The notes under the pieces: generated by a model
Databases searched by the model: none
The model's input: the letters and a program-made list of their open reading frames with translations, nothing else
What the model was told of the DNA's origin: nothing
Position numbers and translations under genes: made by a program
Origin: Camellia lanceoleosa
Lineage: Eukaryota > Streptophyta > Magnoliopsida > Ericales > Theaceae
Assembly (NCBI GenBank): GCA_025200525.1
Contig: CM045758.1
Coordinates: forward strand, 63,176,598-63,240,597
Length of the DNA: 64,000 bases
Direction: 5' to 3'
Shown here: positions 10,501 through 21,675 of the stretch, one piece after another
Layout: each line of letters begins with the position of its first letter
Position numbering within the stretch: the stretch's first letter is position 1

Positions 10501-12960
10501 TCATTCAGAAGCAGAAAGAAGAATTAAAAGCCTGAAGCATTCAAGAATAAACAGCTGCATAAATAAATTGTTTACAAGAGAGGCACATCGGCCGCAGAAG
10601 GAACAGCTTACAAAGAAAAGAAAACAAAGTACAAAAAATAGAAGAAAACAAAAAGCGTCAAGGCTGTCCTTCTTCAACGAGCAGAAGGTTGAAATTGGAA
10701 CCTCGGAAGGTTCTGGAAGAACCACCTCGGTGTCTTTTGGGTCCACAACCTCTGCATCTTTTTCAGCCGGAACCCCAGGTTCTTTATTTGCCACGACCTC
10801 GGAGTGTTTGTCAGCCGCAACCTCAGCGTCGATTTCGGCTAAGGTTTCATCAACACTTCTCCCAATTAGAAGCATATCGGAAGGCAGTGGCCAGGCGGCT
10901 TCCTTGGATTGCTTCTCGACTGCTCATCCCCAAGTGAGGTCCAAAATCCAGTGGCCGTGGGAGGATTTGGCCTTCCTCACCAAGGGTTCATCTTTATCTT
11001 CATCTTTTCTTCATCTTCATCCTCCCAGATTGATTCATCTTGGCTTGGAGATGGAGGAAGTGGGCAAGAAGCCTTGAGCTCTCGGTCTTGCGCCATGGCG
11101 AGTCGATGGAAGATCAAGCTTTTTGGTCGAGCATTCCAACCTAGGGCGTATCCTTTGTTGCAAGCTTGCTTGACCAAGCTTGTAGTCTTCAAAGAACGTC
11201 TGCCATGCCTTGGTTGTAGGCGAACCGATTTGACCTCTTTTGTGGCGAGCATCCTAAGCTCTTTCTCGGCCTCGGCCTTCTTAGCCTCGGCTTCCTTTTT
11301 CTCGGCCCGGCAACTTTCTTGGCGTTCTGACCCGCTCGGCCTTTGAAGAGCAAGTGATTGGGCCTTTGTGGCGCCTACCGCTGCTCTTCCGATTTTTCAT
11401 CTTGATTGATCTCTTTTTGGGTCTTTTGAAGGGCAAACTCCTTCTTTAATTCAGAGAGCTCCTCCTTGTCTCAAATGCCTTCTGAGAAGGCGTGAGCATG
11501 TTGAACGGCCGACAGTTCATAAAGACAAAGGTTATTCTGAGTGAAAATGATGTTTTACAAGTATGAAGATAAAACAAGATCATCAAAGTTACGAAGACTT
11601 ACTTGGGCGAGCGTTGCAACATGAGAGCATAGTTCTCATATTCACGATCTTGGAGTTTTTCTCAAGATCACCTTCGATGAGAACGGCCATCTTTGAGTGC
11701 CACGCCGACGTTAATGTCGAGGCGCTTTCATTGGCATAAACCGCCTTTGTCCTCAAGTGTAATTTTGGGCTCAGGAACTTTGGGAACCACGGATCCCGAA
11801 GTTGAAGGCTTATGCTTTTTGGTGGACCAGATCCAGAGGGCTGCGTCTCAGCCGACCTCTTCACAGGAGCATAGGTGGTCTTCCTGCTCTCCGCTAGCTG
11901 GGAGATCGGCAGGGCGTCTTCGGCCTCGGCATCAGCTTCAGTAGCCTTAGCCTTCGGCTGAGCCTTCTTGGTTCTCTTCGGTTTTGGTGGGGGCATAGTT
12001 TGAGCTGGCTCATCCTCCATGTCATCTGGCAGGTCGGCCAAGAGATTGAGCACCGTTTTCTTCGGTTTTTCCATTTCAGCTGTTTTGACGAGTCTGCGTC
12101 GGCGCTTCTTTTCTGGGACTGGTTCAGACGTGGAAGCAACTTGTTCAGTGGAGGCAGTTGATGAGGAGGTGCTCCTCTTCCTCTGTCTTGGAACGTCGGG
12201 CAACTTTGAAGTATATGTGGGGATGAAGTTCAGTACCAAAGGGGCCTTGCGTTTCTCAAGAGGGAGGTCCAAAAGCTTTTTGATTCGAACTGAGGAAGTA
12301 GGGGTAGCGAAAGTCCTTGGGAGGTCGTGACGTCTGCAAAAGCAGAACAAAACATGAAAGCAGATAAAAATTTTGGAAAATTGAAGAAAAAGCAGTTAAG
12401 TAGTTCGAGATGGGCTCTTACCCTTGCCCTCCTTCTTGTTAGTGGGAGAGGAAAAGGTGGACTTCTTCACAGGCCAAATTCCAGTTCAGTGACAATAAGA
12501 TAAACCTCAAGAGCCCCTTTGTTGGAGTGGGAGCTCGGCTACAATCTTATATTCGGTGGACCTCGGCGAGGTAATACACAAAACCTTTCTCCTTAAGGTT
12601 AAGGGCACTCATGGTGTAACAATCTTGGATATCGGCAAGAGTGATTCTAACACCCTCTTCTTGAGCTAAAGCTATTATTCCGATAAGGGTCCTATAGGCA
12701 TTACGGTGAGTTGCATAGGGTTGAGGCATAGTAGTTAAGGACCTCATGGAGGAGGATATCAAGAGGAACCTAAGTCCACACCGAACAAAGGCAACTACGA
12801 GGAAAGGCATTTTATTGCCATCGGGCATAATGGAGTCCTCCTCGGCTAGTCTGAGTTGGACATCATCTGGAATGGAGAATTCTTGCCTAAAGTGTTCTAG
12901 TTTGTGGGGGTATCCACCCTATGTTTCCACACACCCATGGTCTTTATAAGTGTTTGGCTC
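10501..12960 (-). pseudogene. Tat-1 antisense ORF with a 'putative gypsy-type transposon' domain, broken
   Basis: The N-terminal piece, 12547-12950, reads PDGNKMPFLVVAFVRCGLRF, then TYRTLIGIIALAQEEGVRITL and YLAEVHRI. I recognise this as the plant domain annotated 'Putative gypsy type transposon' (Pfam Transposase_28). The middle piece, 11589-12350, is a 253-residue low-complexity region rich in K, P, S and E (PPPKPKRTKKAQPKAKATEA). The last piece, near 10501-10875, is acidic with repeated AEVV/DTEVV units. An intron or breaks lie between pieces. The frame runs opposite to gag-pol, as known for extra ORFs of Tat elements. Its function is unknown. Confidence 0.65.
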
Positions 12961-13802
12961 TGAAGCAGTATTCTTAAGGATTTTAAGGACCTCGGCTAAA
13001 ACACAGTCTTGATTGTTTGATTCTTTCCTAGAGATTGATGGTTCTACAACAAATCCCAAACTTAAATCTACGAATAAATGAGAATGGAAGGCAGAAAATC
13101 TGGAAAACAGGAAAGCAAAGAAGTTTCAGATTCAGGAATACAAGAAAGTGGAAGGTCAAAAACAGAAGTGAGATGGTGCAAGTATTCAGATGCAAAATCA
13201 ACAAATGATTCAAAAATTACATGACAAACAGAACATTAGAAGCGAGAAAAACCAATAACGATCAAAGAAAGCGGAAAAGAAGAGCGAGGGCTTACGAGAA
13301 AGGATGAAGCGAGATGAGTCTGCCGAGGTCGTGACTTAGGCGACAATGGCTTGAGCTCCACGAAATGGCAAAAGCGGACCAAATCTGAGCTTGAGCTTGG
13401 GGCAATGGAGGATTCGAAAGGAAAAAAAGCTTCAGAGAGAGAACAAGAATTTCAAAATGCGAAGTGAAGCGAGAGAGAGACAAAGCGTTTTTGTCAAAAG
13501 TGAAGCGGCAAAACAACAATAAAGACGCCTAAGGGTAGCATCGCCCGCATGCGCGCAGGCGAAAAAAAAACGGCTTGTGGTAGCGTCAACGGGTACGGAC
13601 CAAGAAGAATGAAAGCGTCCTCGAGAATGGTTGAAGATTGATGTATGGCGGCTCATACCGTAAGGAAGTTGATTTGAATCAAGAGGACATGCCACTGGAA
13701 TGAATGATCTCGGCTAAAAGTTCTTAGGCCGACGTGCGAGATAAAATTGAAGATAGGTTCCATCACCTCGTAATGCGAGGTAATAGAACCTAGGGGCGTT
13801 AA
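12961..13802. other. Tat-1 3' internal region, no gene seen
   Basis: This is non-coding sequence between the start of the antisense ORF and the 3' LTR. On the minus strand it would be the antisense gene's promoter and leader. I saw no clear polypurine tract; the last bases before the LTR are TAGGGGCGTTAA. Confidence 0.45.
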
Positions 13803-14357
13803 TGGGGATATATTTTACGAGTACCAACACGTGGCGAGGTGACACGAAGTGTCGTGAGTTCCCACGTGTTATGGAAGTTGTGCGAGGTTATCTCGGCTGG
13901 GCGATGATACCTCGAAGATATCGGAATCCGAGATAAGCGGATAAAGGACAAGAGTCCTAGAATGAAGAGGAAGCTCAAACACGGATGTGGACAAGAGTCC
14001 AAGGTTGGGGAAGACTTCGGTTTGGGGTAAAGATAAACTCTTAGGGAGTATGTCTTAATTCCTTGAGAGTCCTAAATTAGCAGAGTCCTAAGTCCATTAG
14101 GACCGGGTTCTGTTGGAACTAAGTTGGATTGGCTATAAAGAGGCACCCCCATGGGTCTAAGGTCGTTGTTTATACTCAAGCTTGTGAGTTTAGCACTTGA
14201 TTATCCTTGAGAGATATCTTGACTTGATCGTCGGGTGCCCGGGTGGAAGAACCACCATGAGTCTTTTCCTTCTGCGATTCTGAGGAGCCGTCTACTCTGC
14301 CAGTACTCTCCAGCTGGTTACTAAGGAGGGCAGTGTGATCGGAAATTCACTCACACA
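13803..14357 (+). repeat. Tat-1 3' LTR
   Basis: This 555-bp copy is the partner of 3659-4234. It is shorter at about twenty places. Many are one base missing inside CCG (GGCCGAGG to GGCGAGG, CACCGAAG to CACGAAG, GTGCCGAGG to GTGCGAGG, CCTCCGAAG to CCTCGAAG). Both ends are intact. Confidence 0.85.
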
Positions 14358-16282
14358 CTTATGATGGTTATTCGGTTACTAATTATGTATTGTCAGATTA
14401 TAATTATCAATTTTGATGTAATTCTTTTTATATTTATAATTTTTCTTCACTAAATGACAAAATAATTAATAATACATAACTAGGTAGATCTCTTGTCTGG
14501 ATAATTCATGGTTAGAGTCAAAGAGTATGAACTGTACAAGTTACAAATAAGTTTTTTTTTTTTTTTTTTTTTTGGGGGGGGGGGGGGTGGGGTTTGACAA
14601 AATTACCAATAAAGCTGATTAAATGAAGTTAAGAGGCTAGTGAGAATTTTAAAATAAAAAGTGAAATCAAAGTGTATTACAATACACGAGATTAAAATTT
14701 TGAATTTTTATTCCATATGACTATTTTATATGATATATTATTTATCATGAACTTAATTAGTAGATATTTACAATTAAAAGGCATACATTGTTGTCGTTAT
14801 ATATCAATTAAAAAGCTTTACTTCTTTTTCAAAAACTATACAAAAGTAAATAAAAAGATTTACAAATGTTATAATTTTGTCTCCCAATGCACGGATTCCT
14901 AAATTTTTTTTATCGAATAAAAAAAGAAGATATTAGATGAGGATATCACAGCATTTGCGGGCCTTGATCTCAAAATAATTGGTTGACGGTCAGATTTAAC
15001 TCAATTCAATAAGAGATCCATCACGGAGGCATCCAATCAAGGTTCTGGCGGTTCTTGTCGCTATAACGATGGCGATGGCAGCGATTCTTGATTCTTGAGG
15101 TGTAAAGGGCATAATACTTGATTCTGATACTTGGGCAAGTGAATTTTTATTTTTCGCACAATTTGAAAAAAACTTACCAATACACATATTTTTTTTCCAT
15201 AATCATATTTATTGGGTTTAAAATAAATATTATCAAATTTTGTAAATTTTTAACTATTATTCAATATATTTTATATTTTTAAATCACTATAAATGAGTTT
15301 TTTACATTTTATTTTAATAATTAATGACTTTATATTATACAAAAAATCAATCACTAACTATTATATATAAGATAAATAATGACAAAAGTAAGAAAATAAA
15401 TAAGAGCCTAAATATATATATATATATTTTAACCAAGCCAAATAGATAATGACCACACTTACTACTACTACTATTATTATTATTATTATTTTCAAACAAT
15501 ATATAGATAGACACACAAACAAAATGGTTGAGTGATAACAGCTGAATAGAATAGCATAGGTCTTACAGGTTCAACGAATTAATAACATGTTCTTCATCTT
15601 TCCTCTTCTCTCTCTCTATCTCTTGCTCCGTCATTTTCTCTCTTTATCTTCCCTCTTCTCTCTATCCCTCTTCCCCCATTTTCAGTTTTTTTTTTGTGTT
15701 TTTTTTCAAAAGAAACAGTTTGGAACCGTTATGTAACGGTGCATAATAGGCCGTTACGGCTGTTACGGCACCGTTACGACCGCTACGGCTGACACACCTG
15801 TGAATCTCAATCACACTGTAAAAGCGACAATAACGGGTGGCGGTAACCACCAAAACCGTTACGTAACGGCGTTACGTAACGGTTGTGGCCGCTTTTTAAA
15901 ACCTTGCATCCAATGGAGCTCATCACATGCCACAAAAGAGGCAAAATTTATTCAAATTTATTAGGTGAGTCAAGAACTGTATATTTATCTAATTATGACT
16001 TCAAATGTTCACTTTATTTTTGGATAAATTATAATTTGCCTCTTTTATGTTTGGCTATTTTCTCACTTTAGTCATTAAATTTTTTTTTTTTTTTTTTCAT
16101 TTTTGGCCTCTCATGTTTCAATTTTTTTTTTCTTTTTCAATTTACTCCTAAAACTAACTTTTTTGCAAAATTAGATAAAAAAATGTCACGTTAACTGCCA
16201 CATAACATAAAAAATATAATATTACAGTGGGATTTGGGTTTGTGTAAGAGGTGTGAGTCATGTATAAGGAAAATTTTATAGG
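14358..16282. other. Non-coding part of STP-A intron 1
   Basis: AT-rich DNA with no coding signal. It holds a T/G homopolymer block near 14552-14591, an (AT)n run near 15416, and a pyrimidine-rich block, 15599-15670. The one structured stretch is the CCGTTACG block listed separately. Confidence 0.5.
15719..15906 (+). repeat. CCGTTACG/CGTAACGG palindrome-rich transposon end
   Basis: This block repeats CCGTTACG and its complement at least seven times, including CCGTTACGTAACGG. It ends CCGCTTTTTAAAACCTTG. The complement of that end (CAAGGTTTTAAAAAGCGG) nearly matches CAAGGTTTTGAAAAGCGG at 42425-42442 in STP-B intron 1, so it is a shared DNA-transposon terminus. The other end of this copy was not found. 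Confidence 0.5.
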
Positions 16283-16527
16283 GCGTGTACCATATGGACA
16301 TTGCTACGTGTTTTTATGATGTATTACATATTTTTGTGGTAATGTTATATATTTTTCTATTAGAAGTTATGACAATTTGTGGTTAGAAAATGAAATTATA
16401 CATTTTTGAGGTATTTTTACACATTTTGTTATTAGAAAATGTTTGGATAAAAAAATGTATAACATTACCATAAAAATGTATTTGTAATATTTACTATAAA
16501 AATACATAACATGCATATGGTACACCT
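16283..16527. mobile_element. MITE with GTGTACCATATG ends
   Basis: GTGTACCATATG at 16285-16296 is mirrored by CATATGGTACAC at 16514-16525. The interior is AT-rich with no ORF and repeats TACATTTTT-type motifs in both orientations. A length of about 245 bp fits a small non-autonomous DNA transposon. No target-site duplication could be fixed. Confidence 0.5.
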
Positions 16528-17447
16528 CTTTTGAAATGGTGGGCATTGATTTAGACCCCCTTAAAACACCCACCCCCGCAACCCCCTCACACACATGGAG
16601 GTTGGGGATTGGGTGAGAAGAAAAAAAAAAAAAAAAAAAAAAAAAGTTGACTAATCAAAATTAAAGGGGTGACCCCCAAAGGGGTCTTAACCTTTATTTA
16701 TAGTTAAAAGGGTGTATATTATAGTGTTTCTTATAATAAAATATTTTGATGTCACCTGGCTATCTTTATGTTATTTATTTTATTTTATTTTTTTCATTGT
16801 AGACATAAATTAGCTTTTGGTGTAATGGAAAATTTGAAATATAAATGATCAAAGTAAAAAATAAATAAATAAAATAAAATAAAAACTACTTATGAGACAA
16901 AATGAGAAAATGGCCAAATATAAATGGCGCAAAGATTAATTTCCTCTTTTATTTCGGCATGCCCTCTATTAATGCGTGGTTTGAGATTGGCCTTTTTAGT
17001 AATTTTCCTATTAATTTTTATTTTAAAAATTTCCTAAGTCGGACACTTTTATATAAGTTGTACTCAACTAGACTAACTACAAGAGTAATAGAACAGAAAA
17101 TTCAAATATATGGAGGAAAAAAAAAAAATCCATTAAAACATAAAACAAAAAACAAAGGAAAAATAATCAGGGTTTTTTTTTTAGTCTTTAATAATTTTTA
17201 TTTTTATTTTTTTTAGGTCATCATATACTAGATGAATCAAAAATAATAAAAAAAAAATTGACATAAATTAAAAAAATATAATTATACATTTATTTTTTCA
17301 TTTTTTGATGAATAAAAATTAATAATTAATTGTTAAATTAGCACGTGAGAACCCTCTTCTGTTCAAGGATCCCTTTCTATTCCACTACCACTCTGGTAAG
17401 AGTTAAATGGAGATGGGGTATTTTTTATTTTTTTTGTTTGGTGAATA
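16528..17447. other. Non-coding AT-rich spacer
   Basis: Long A and T runs (A-run near 16620) and no coding signal. Short open frames here are chance products of low-complexity DNA. Confidence 0.5.
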
Positions 17448-18265
17448 AGTCACCGAGAAGGGTACTGTTGTGCCTTAGGCGGAATGCATATTGCACAGTA
17501 GTTACTGCTGTCTGCTTGTGGGAGATTGTCTCGAGTATTTTTTAATGATCTAAATCGTTCATATTGTAGGGTTCATCAAGTAGATCATTCATGCAAAAAA
17601 TCAATTTGATTGAATATCTGTAGCCCTATAACTAAAGTATATTTATTTTTATAAAAATTAATAGTTAACATAACCTTCATAAATTTTTTAAAACAATTAA
17701 GACCTAATTATGGGGTTATGAATATCCGATTAATTTGATTTTTTACATAAATAATATTCTTGACGAACCCTACAATATAACAATTCAGATTATCGAAAAA
17801 GACTCAAAACAATCTCCCACAAAGGAGTAACAGTAACTACTGTGCCTCAAGTGCTCCATTTCCGCCTTAGGGATAGCAATTATTACTACGCCTTTTGTAG
17901 GAGATTGTCCTGAGTGTTTTCGATAATCTGAATTGTTCATATTATAGGGTTCGTCGATTAGATCATCCATATAAAAAATCAAGTTGATTGAATATCTATA
18001 ACCCTATAATCAAAGCACATTTATTTTTATAAAAATTTACAATTAACATAACTTTTATGAACTTTTAAAAACAATTATGAGAGGTTATGAATATCCGATC
18101 AATTTTATATTTTACATGAATAATATTATTAACGAACCCTATAAGATGAATAGTTGATATCACTAAAAAAACACTTGAAATAACCACTTACAAAAAATAA
18201 CCTCCCACAAAGGGTGCAGTAGTAACTGTTGTGCCTAAGCATCTCCACAAAGAGACTCGGTGACT
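17448..18265. mobile_element. Palindromic element with tandem internal foldbacks
   Basis: AGTCACCGAG at 17448-17457 is mirrored by CTCGGTGACT at 18256-18265. Inside, the block TGTGGGAGATTGTCT...GGGTTCATCAAG occurs twice in + orientation (near 17518 and 17900). Each is followed by its own inverted partner (AACGAACCCTA...CAATCTCCCACA near 17764-17820; ACGAACCCTATAAG...CCTCCCACAAAGG near 18132-18219). TTGTGCC and GTAACTACTGT motifs mark the block borders. There is no ORF of interest. I read this as a foldback-type non-autonomous DNA transposon that duplicated or nested within itself. Confidence 0.5.
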
Positions 18266-18397
18266 AACCGGTTAATCACAAAAGTTACAATTCCTCGATT
18301 TATCCCCTTGTTTTGGGATCACCTTTGCTATGCACTGATTATTGGATTATATAAAAAAAAAAAAAAAAAAAAATTGTAGGGAGAGAGAGAGGAAAAC

Positions 18398-18530
18398 CTG
18401 AAATTCCAATATCGTAGCCGAAGATGATTCCACCGGTGGCAGCCACGATGCAAGACAACAGAACAAATGATGTCATCCTTCCTTTGTACCCCTCTCCACC
18501 TTCACTAACTACTTCCATTCCCACTGCCAT
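18398..18530 (-). CDS. STP exon 1, copy 1 (first exon of STP-A)
   Basis: This exon starts at ATG 18530 and ends at a TCAG|GT donor. It encodes 44 residues plus one base, with [18 protein letters not shown], the first membrane helix, and [11 protein letters not shown], the STP signature after helix 1. I chose ATG at 18530, which opens MAVGM, over an in-frame ATG 27 bases upstream because STP proteins begin close to that spacing. The donor phase matches the exon 2 acceptors of both STP-A and STP-B. It is the nearest first exon upstream of STP-A exon 2, 15.6 kb away across Tat-1. An identical second copy lies at 19932-20064. Confidence 0.85.
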
Positions 18531-19237
18531 GGCTTCTCTTTTCTCTCCCTCTCTCACTCACTCACTCACTCAGAGCATCCCCAGCAGATGCCTAAAATGA
18601 GAGATCGCAAGTCACAGAGAAGTCCAACGCGAGAGATCAATATCATTGTCACTCACCTATAAAAAATAGAAGAGCTTGACTTTTCTTCCGTCTTTAATCG
18701 ACCTGAAAAAAAAGTATTGTTAGATTTATTCGGCCTATTTTCGAATTTGGCTTAGTAATTTAAACCGTTTATATTTTAAAATTCGCTCAGTATATTATGT
18801 TTGTAAAAAATCAAGTATCGAATAATAAAAATTACATATTTGATTTCATTTTGTATAAAAAAATAAACGATTAAAAATAAATAATTTATGCAAAAATTGA
18901 TGAAAATACGAAATTATTATTATTAAATTGACTTAATTTTTTATAAATAATACATTCAATAAATTTTAAAATATAAATATTTTAATTATGAAAACAGAAT
19001 CTAAAAGTGAACCCAATAGTTTTAATAACACCTCTTCAATTAAAAATTGAGAGAAGCCCACCCTGAGATATTCATAATAAATAAAGTAGTTGAAAAATAA
19101 CCATTGCTCACTGTTACTGACAACAACCAATCCCTAACAATTCTCACCAACCACACATTATTTAATGAAAAATGTTGGTAATATTTGTAAAGTTTGAGAA
19201 TTATGATTTGAAGATAGAGTTGTATTTTGAGTTTGTG

Positions 19238-19897
19238 CATTACTACAAAATTAGTTAAAATCACATTTTTGATAAAAAAAATATATATATATATATCACT
19301 TTTATTGGAAGTGTGATAAAAAAAAGTTAGATTGGTATTTTAATCACACTTAATTTGATTAAGTGAGATAATATATATTTTTTATGTCACTTTTCAATTA
19401 AGTGTGATTATTTATATTTTTTAATCACACCTTTTCATTAAAGTGTGATTATATATACACTACTACTTTTTAATCACACTTTCTAAATAAGTGTGATTAT
19501 ATATATATTTTTTCAATCACACATTTTAATTAAAATGTGATTATATATAAACTAATACTTTTTAATCACACTTTTTAAATAAGTATAATTATATATATAT
19601 ATATATATTTTTAATCACACTCGCTAAATAGGTATGATTGTATAAAATATTTTAATTTGATTTTATATAAAATATACAATTCCCAAATTCCACTACAACA
19701 AAATTTGCTTATTACCACGTTTTTTACTAAAGTGAAATTTGTCTATTCTCTCTATCATTTTTTTTTCTCTGTCCTAAATCTAAGGTTTTCTCTCTGTCTC
19801 CTCATGTCCCTTGAGAGATTCACCAAGGTTGATTCCGATCACTTGTTCAGATCTAATTTTAAATCCATCAATTTGGTTGAAATTTATTTATTTGTTT
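19238..19897 (+). mobile_element. Truncated copy of the CACTA 5' end (duplication unit 1)
   Basis: It starts CATTACTACAAAATTAG after GTG and carries the same AATCACACTT/AAGTGTGATT subterminal repeats as the full element at 20775. It stops at the duplication junction, so it has no right end and is a by-product of the tandem duplication, not a separate insertion. Confidence 0.8.
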
Positions 19898-21436
19898 TGG
19901 GACAAAAAAAAAATTGTAGAGAGAGAGAAACCTGAAATTCCAATATCGTAGCCGAAGATGATTCCACCGGTGGCAGCCACGATGCAAGACAACAGAACAA
20001 ATGATGTCATCCTTCCTTTGTACCCCTCTCCACCTTCACTAACTACTTCCATTCCCACTGCCATGGCTTCTCTTTTCTCTCCCTCTCTCACTCACTCACT
20101 CACTCAGAGCATCCCCAGCAGATGCCTAAAATGAGAGATCGCAAGTCACAGAGAAGTCCAACGCGAGAGATCAATATCATTGTCACTCACCTATAAAAAA
20201 TAGAAGAGCTTGACTTTTCTTCCGTCTTTAATCGACCTGAAAAAAAAGTATTGTTAGATTTATTCGGCCTATTTTCGAATTTGGCTTAGTAATTTAAACC
20301 GTTTATATTTTAAAATTCGCTCAGTATATTATGTTTGTAAAAAATCAAGTATCGAATAATAAAAATTACATATTTGATTTCATTTTGTATAAAAAAATAA
20401 ACGATTAAAAATAAATAATTTATGCAAAAATTGATGAAAATACGAAATTATTATTATTAAATTGACTTAATTTTTTATATAAATAATACATTCAATAAAT
20501 TTTAAAATATAAATATTTTAATTATGAAAACAGAATCTAAAAGTGAACCCAATAGTTTTAATAACACCTCTTCAATTAAAAATTGAGAGAAGCCCACCCT
20601 GAGATATTCATAATAAATAAAGTAGTTGAAAAATAACCATTGCTCACTGTTACTGACAACAACCAATCCCTAACAATTCTCACCAACCACACATTATTTA
20701 ATGAAAAATGTTGGTAATATTTGGTAAAGTTTGAGAATTATGATTTGAAGATAGAGTTGTATTTTGAGTTTGTGCATTACTACAAAATTAGTTAAAATCA
20801 CATTTTTGATAAAAAAAATATATATATATATCACTTTTATTGGAAGTGTGATAAAAAAAAGTTAGATTGATATTTTAATCACACTTAATTTGATTAAGTG
20901 TGATAATATATATTTTTTATGTCACTTTTCAATTAAGTGTGATTATATATATTTTTTAATTACACCTTTTAATTAAAGTGTGATTATATATACACTACTA
21001 CTTTTTAATCACACTTTCTAAATAAGTGTGATTATATATATATTTTTTCAATCACACATTTTAATTAAAATGTGATTATATATAAACTAATACTTTTTAA
21101 TCACACTTTTTAAATAAGTATAATTATATATATATATATATATTTTTAATCACACTCGCTAAATAGGTATGATTGTATAAAATATTTTAATTTGATTTTA
21201 TATAAAATATACAATTCCCAAATTCCACTACAACAAAATTTGCTTATTACCACGTTTTTTACTAAAGTGAAATTTGTCTATTCTCTCTATCATTTTTTTT
21301 TTTCTCATTCTAAATCTAAGGTTTTCTCTCTGTCTCCTCATGTCCCTTGAGAGATTCACCAAGGTTGATTCCGATCACTTGTTCAGATCTAATTTTAAAT
21401 CCATCAATTTGGTTGAAATTTATTTATTTGTTTTTC
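19892..21436. repeat. Tandem duplication, unit 2
   Basis: The second unit lies between the junction (TTTGTTTTGGGAC then an A-run) and TTTATTTGTTTTTCTTG inside the CACTA element. Relative to unit 1 it lacks about 30 bp just before the A-run. It continues into the complete CACTA element, so unit 2 keeps the original right flank and unit 1 keeps the original left flank. Confidence 0.8.
19932..20064 (-). CDS. STP exon 1, copy 2 (supernumerary first exon)
   Basis: The coding sequence and the donor site look identical to 18398-18530. A transcript starting here would have to skip or include copy 1 before reaching exon 2. Skipping gives the same protein. Including copy 1 is unlikely because the duplicated segment has no acceptor directly in front of that ATG. 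The CACTA insertion is about 710 bp upstream of this start codon, so the ancestral promoter region beyond it has been pushed 5 kb away. Confidence 0.75.
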
Positions 21437-21444
21437 TTGATTCT

Positions 21445-21675
21445 GATTCTAGTGATTTTGCAGAGAAAGATGGTTCGGTTAAGTTGCACAAATCAGCGGG
21501 GTTACGAGACCGAGGAGTAAAGAAGGATCAAGATCATTGGGATCGAGACAGGGACTGGAACCGAGACCAAGACAGATCGAGTCAGAGCAAGAGAAAACGA
21601 ACTGATGAAATGATAGGCTTTTCTATTCCAAGAAAAGCTCGAGTGCGATGGCGTTGGATGCGCTCTACTTGTTGA
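21445..21675 (+). pseudogene. Arg/Asp-rich gene fragment in the CACTA element, unidentified
   Basis: The open stretch reads EKDGSVKLHKSAGLRDRGVK, then DHWDRDRDWNRDQDRSSQSK, KRKRTDEM and IGFSIPRKAR before a stop. The RD-repeat composition recalls nuclear RNA- or chromatin-associated proteins. I cannot name the parent gene. The sequence before 21436 is duplicated in unit 1; this part is not. Confidence 0.45.

Larger units (their letters stand above)
3659..14357 (+). mobile_element. Tat-1: Ty3/gypsy LTR retrotransposon of the Tat lineage, decayed
   Basis: Two related LTRs (3659-4234 and 13803-14357) start TGGGGATATATTTT and end CACTCACACA. A primer-binding site follows the first. Between them are remains of gag, protease, reverse transcriptase, RNase H and integrase in that order. 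After pol come a minisatellite and a minus-strand ORF, a layout known for Tat elements. The bases flanking the LTRs (AGTTG and CTTAT) differ, so no target-site duplication is kept. The element lies in intron 1 of STP-A and is transcribed opposite to it. Stops and frameshifts are frequent, so it is not autonomous. Confidence 0.85.
18311..19897. repeat. Tandem duplication, unit 1
   Basis: Unit 1 contains STP exon 1 (18398-18530), about 700 bp of upstream DNA, and the first ~660 bp of the CACTA element (from 19238). It is nearly identical to unit 2; matching exon positions are 1534 bp apart. Differences seen are a few point changes and one or two dinucleotide indels in AT runs. The junction shares TTGTTTTGGGA with the sequence before unit 1, which suggests joining at microhomology. 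Confidence 0.85.
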
